This document shows, piece by piece, positions 13,793-15,370 of a stretch of 15,370 bases of DNA. The DNA is from JACCUZ01 sp038246575 (GTDB lineage Bacteria > Actinomycetota > Actinomycetes > JACCUZ01). Both the position numbers and the translations under genes were made by a program. The notes beneath the pieces were generated by a model. That model did not search any database, had not been told where the DNA came from, and worked only from the letters and a program-made list of their open reading frames with translations. Each line of letters opens with the position of its first letter. Within the stretch, counting starts at the first letter, position 1. Location of the stretch: the NCBI GenBank assembly GCA_038246575.1, contig JBBRVU010000091.1:1-15370 (forward strand), written 5' to 3'.

Positions 13793-14439
13793 AGCCATTC
13801 CTCCTGCTGCGCGCAGCAGAGCTCGCGACGCAGCGGCCACCCGGTGAGGTCGACGACGTGCACTTCACCGAGGCCCTCGCCGAGTCGGTGATCGAGGACA
13901 CGACGCAGCCCGGCGACCTGGTGCTCGACCCGTTCGCGGGCTACGGCACCACGCTGGCAGTCGCCGAGCGGTTGGGCAGGAGGGCAGTCGGCGTCGAGCT
14001 GCTCGCCGATCACGTCGACCTCGTCCGGGCGCGCACCGTGGGCGACGCGTCGTCGGTGGTCCACGGCGACGCGCGGCGGCTCGCTGACCTGGTCGACGGA
14101 CCGGTCGACCTCGTGCTGACGTCGCCGCCGTACATGTCCCGGATCGCACACCCGGAGAACCCCCTGACGGGCTACGCCACCGAGGACGGCGACTACTCGA
14201 CGTACTTGCGCGAGCTGGGCTCGGTCTTCGGTCAGGTCGCAGAGCTGCTCCGGCCCGGCGGGCACGCGGTCGTCAACGTGGCGAACGTGGCCACGGGTGA
14301 CCACGTCACGACGTTGGCGTGGGACGTGGGTCGGGTCGTCGGGTCGCACCTGGCCTTCCAGGGCGAGACGTTCCTGTGCTGGGACGAGCACCCGCCCGGC
14401 CTGGCCGGCGACTACCTGCTGTGGTTCCGCAAGCCTTGA
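13789..14439 (+). CDS. Solitary small SAM-dependent methyltransferase with TSPPY motif
   Basis: A 216-residue cytoplasmic methyltransferase. Motif X-like FTEALAESVIEDTTQPGD (26-43) leads into motif I, LVLDPFAGYGTTLAVAERLG (44-63). E70 in GVEL should bind the SAM ribose, and motif IV is LVLTSPPYMS (TSPPY, 111-115). YLRELGSVFGQVAELLRPGGHAVVNV follows as in DNA aminomethyltransferases. (T/S)PPY is typical of N4-cytosine or N6-adenine enzymes acting on DNA, but similar motifs occur in RNA methyltransferases. The order X-I-IV is that of the gamma group, yet only about 50 residues remain after the core, too little for a usual target-recognition domain. No restriction nuclease is near. The start is GTG 13789 overlapping the upstream mini-ORF. 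Confidence 0.8.
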   Translation: MKPFLLLRAAELATQRPPGEVDDVHFTEALAESVIEDTTQPGDLVLDPFAGYGTTLAVAERLGRRAVGVELLADHVDLVRARTVGDASSVVHGDARRLADLVDGPVDLVLTSPPYMSRIAHPENPLTGYATEDGDYSTYLRELGSVFGQVAELLRPGGHAVVNVANVATGDHVTTLAWDVGRVVGSHLAFQGETFLCWDEHPPGLAGDYLLWFRKP

Positions 14440-14524
14440 CGGTCGGCGCGGTCGGGGACAGGGCATGCGCGACAACAGCAAGCTCGATCAAGCCCTCACC
14501 TGCCGCGGCGAGCAGGATCGCCGC

Positions 14525-15019
14525 ATGACGATCCCGTGGCACGAACCTCTCGTCCCCCGCACACCCGCAGCCCCCACCCTGCCCGAGCCACCACGGCGCG
14601 GTGAACCGGGCGGCGAACCGTGCGGCGTCTGCACCGGTGCTGGGCCGGCGGCCGTCTGGTCGGACGCGCACTGGACGCTCCACCCGCCGGTGGGAGGCAG
14701 CCTCCCCGGCACGGTGTGGGCCGCGTCGCGGGAGCACGCCGACTCGTTCGGCGACCTCTCGCCCGCGACGGCCGCCGGCTTCGGGGGGTTCTGCGCCAGG
14801 GTCGAGCGGGCCATGCTCGCCCGGGGCGACGTCGCACGGGTGCACCTCTACCGCTGGGGCGACGGCGGCGCGCATTTCCACGTGTGGTTCATGCCGCGCC
14901 CCCTCGGGATGGTCGAGGCGTCGGGTGCGATGCTGCCTCTGTGGGAGGACGTGCTGCCCAACGTGACGGACGAGGCGTTGCGCTCGGCGGCGGAGGCGGT
15001 GGCGGCAGGCATGGGATGA
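14525..15019 (+). CDS. HIT-like domain protein
   Basis: A 164-residue cytoplasmic protein. CGVCTG at about 33-38 is a possible half of a metal site. LPGTVWAASREHADSFGDLS and VARVHLYRWGDGGAHFHVWFMPRP (centre about residue 118) follow. The GGAHFHVW segment stands where histidine-triad proteins have H-x-H-x-H: two of the histidines remain and the third position is tryptophan, as in a HIT-like branch common in actinobacteria. HIT proteins hydrolyse or transfer nucleotide phosphates; activity here is uncertain. AGGA lies 8 nt before the ATG at 14525. The stop overlaps the AraC-type regulator start (ATGA), so both are coupled. An 85-base gap from the methyltransferase shows nothing distinctive. Confidence 0.75.
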   Translation: MTIPWHEPLVPRTPAAPTLPEPPRRGEPGGEPCGVCTGAGPAAVWSDAHWTLHPPVGGSLPGTVWAASREHADSFGDLSPATAAGFGGFCARVERAMLARGDVARVHLYRWGDGGAHFHVWFMPRPLGMVEASGAMLPLWEDVLPNVTDEALRSAAEAVAAGMG

Positions 15020-15370
15020 CCCGGCCGCAGGACCAGTTCGTCGCCTTCGTCGAGCGATTGTCGGCCGACCTCGATGCGATCCCCGACCGGGCCACCGGGC
15101 TCGCGGCCGACGCCCACCTCTCCCGACACCACTTCGAGCGGGTCATCACCGCGCTCGCCGGTGAGTCGCCGACCCGGTTCCGCTCCCGCGTCCTGCTGGA
15201 GCGGGCTGCGTACCGGATGACCACCACCAGCGACACTCTTCTCGACATTGCCGTCGCGGCCGGCTTCTCGTCACACGAGGCCTTCACGCGCGCCTTCCGG
15301 CGGGAGTTCGGCGTCCCACCGTCTGCCTGGCGTCGCCGACCCTCGAGGTTCCAGATCCCGGCTCCCAATG
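15016..15370 (+). CDS. AraC-family regulator, N-terminal part (3' cut by window)
   Basis: 118 codons are visible, with no stop before the end of the window. The DNA-binding domain is at the N-terminus: LAADAHLSRHHFERVITALAGESPTRFRSRVLLERAAYRM is the first helix-turn-helix, and DTLLDIAVAAGFSSHEAFTRAFRREFGVPPSAWR (about 74-107) is the second with the AraC signature. Most AraC proteins carry this domain at the C-terminus; an N-terminal position implies that an effector or enzyme-like domain (GyrI-like or DinB-like in known relatives) follows outside the window. ATG 15016 overlaps the HIT-like stop by four bases. Confidence 0.92.
   Translation, partial: MTRPQDQFVAFVERLSADLDAIPDRATGLAADAHLSRHHFERVITALAGESPTRFRSRVLLERAAYRMTTTSDTLLDIAVAAGFSSHEAFTRAFRREFGVPPSAWRRRPSRFQIPAPN

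Noticed and set aside
14440..14524. Gap between methyltransferase and HIT-like genes as a possible RNA or repeat element
   Set aside because: Only a short GGTCGG repetition is visible; no stable hairpin, repeat array or promoter-like pair stands out.
1..15370. Defence island, CRISPR array, prophage, insertion sequence, tRNA or rRNA
   Set aside because: No spaced repeat array, transposase, integrase, phage structural gene, tRNA cloverleaf or rRNA sequence was seen; the orphan methyltransferase alone does not make a restriction system.

Overview
The window is chromosomal DNA from a high-GC actinobacterium. The support is the strongly G/C-biased third codon positions, frequent GTG starts, 1-4 nt stop/start overlaps, a MoeZ-type adenylyltransferase-rhodanese fusion, and the style of the secreted proteins. 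I cannot fix the family. No plasmid, phage, insertion sequence, CRISPR array, tRNA or rRNA gene is visible. Coding density is high and no gene-free stretch reaches 300 bases (the longest is about 155).

Layout. (1) 1-1400: the end of a short-chain dehydrogenase on the plus strand meets, stop to stop, a 5'-truncated GNAT acetyltransferase remnant on the minus strand. The remnant abuts an intact aldo/keto reductase, itself preceded by a 32-codon ORF. (2) 1427-6466, all minus strand: a likely operon read from right to left, with an alkyltransferase-like DNA-repair protein, a catalytic M16 zinc peptidase, a non-catalytic M16 partner coupled by a TGATG overlap, an APH-fold phosphotransferase and a DUF2203 protein. 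A small secreted protein with its own strong ribosome binding site follows. (3) 6467-8644, plus strand: a large secreted protein of unknown function, a strong terminator hairpin, then a secreted M15-like metallopeptidase. (4) 8758-10685: an OmpR-type response regulator and a histidine kinase overlapping by GTGA. (5) 10729-11916, minus strand: moeZ. (6) 11996-15370, plus strand: a class-I amidotransferase-like hydrolase, a proline-iminopeptidase-type hydrolase, a tiny ORF resembling the last strand of a VOC/glyoxalase domain coupled to a small solitary methyltransferase, a HIT-like protein, and the start of an AraC-type regulator running off the window.

How the parts may work together. The two M16 proteins split the peptidase machinery: one has HxxEH, the other has lost it but keeps the C-terminal Arg/Tyr region, as in known bacterial M16B heterodimers. 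The response regulator gene and the large secreted-protein gene each have, upstream, two perfect 8-bp direct repeats with an 11-bp period, the geometry OmpR-family regulators bind. This hints that the two-component system controls itself and the secreted protein. Most of the window is ordinary accessory and housekeeping content. The points most worth a second look are the paired direct repeats, the 27-bp dyad at the M16/phosphotransferase junction, the VOC-fragment/methyltransferase coupling and the unnamed secreted protein.
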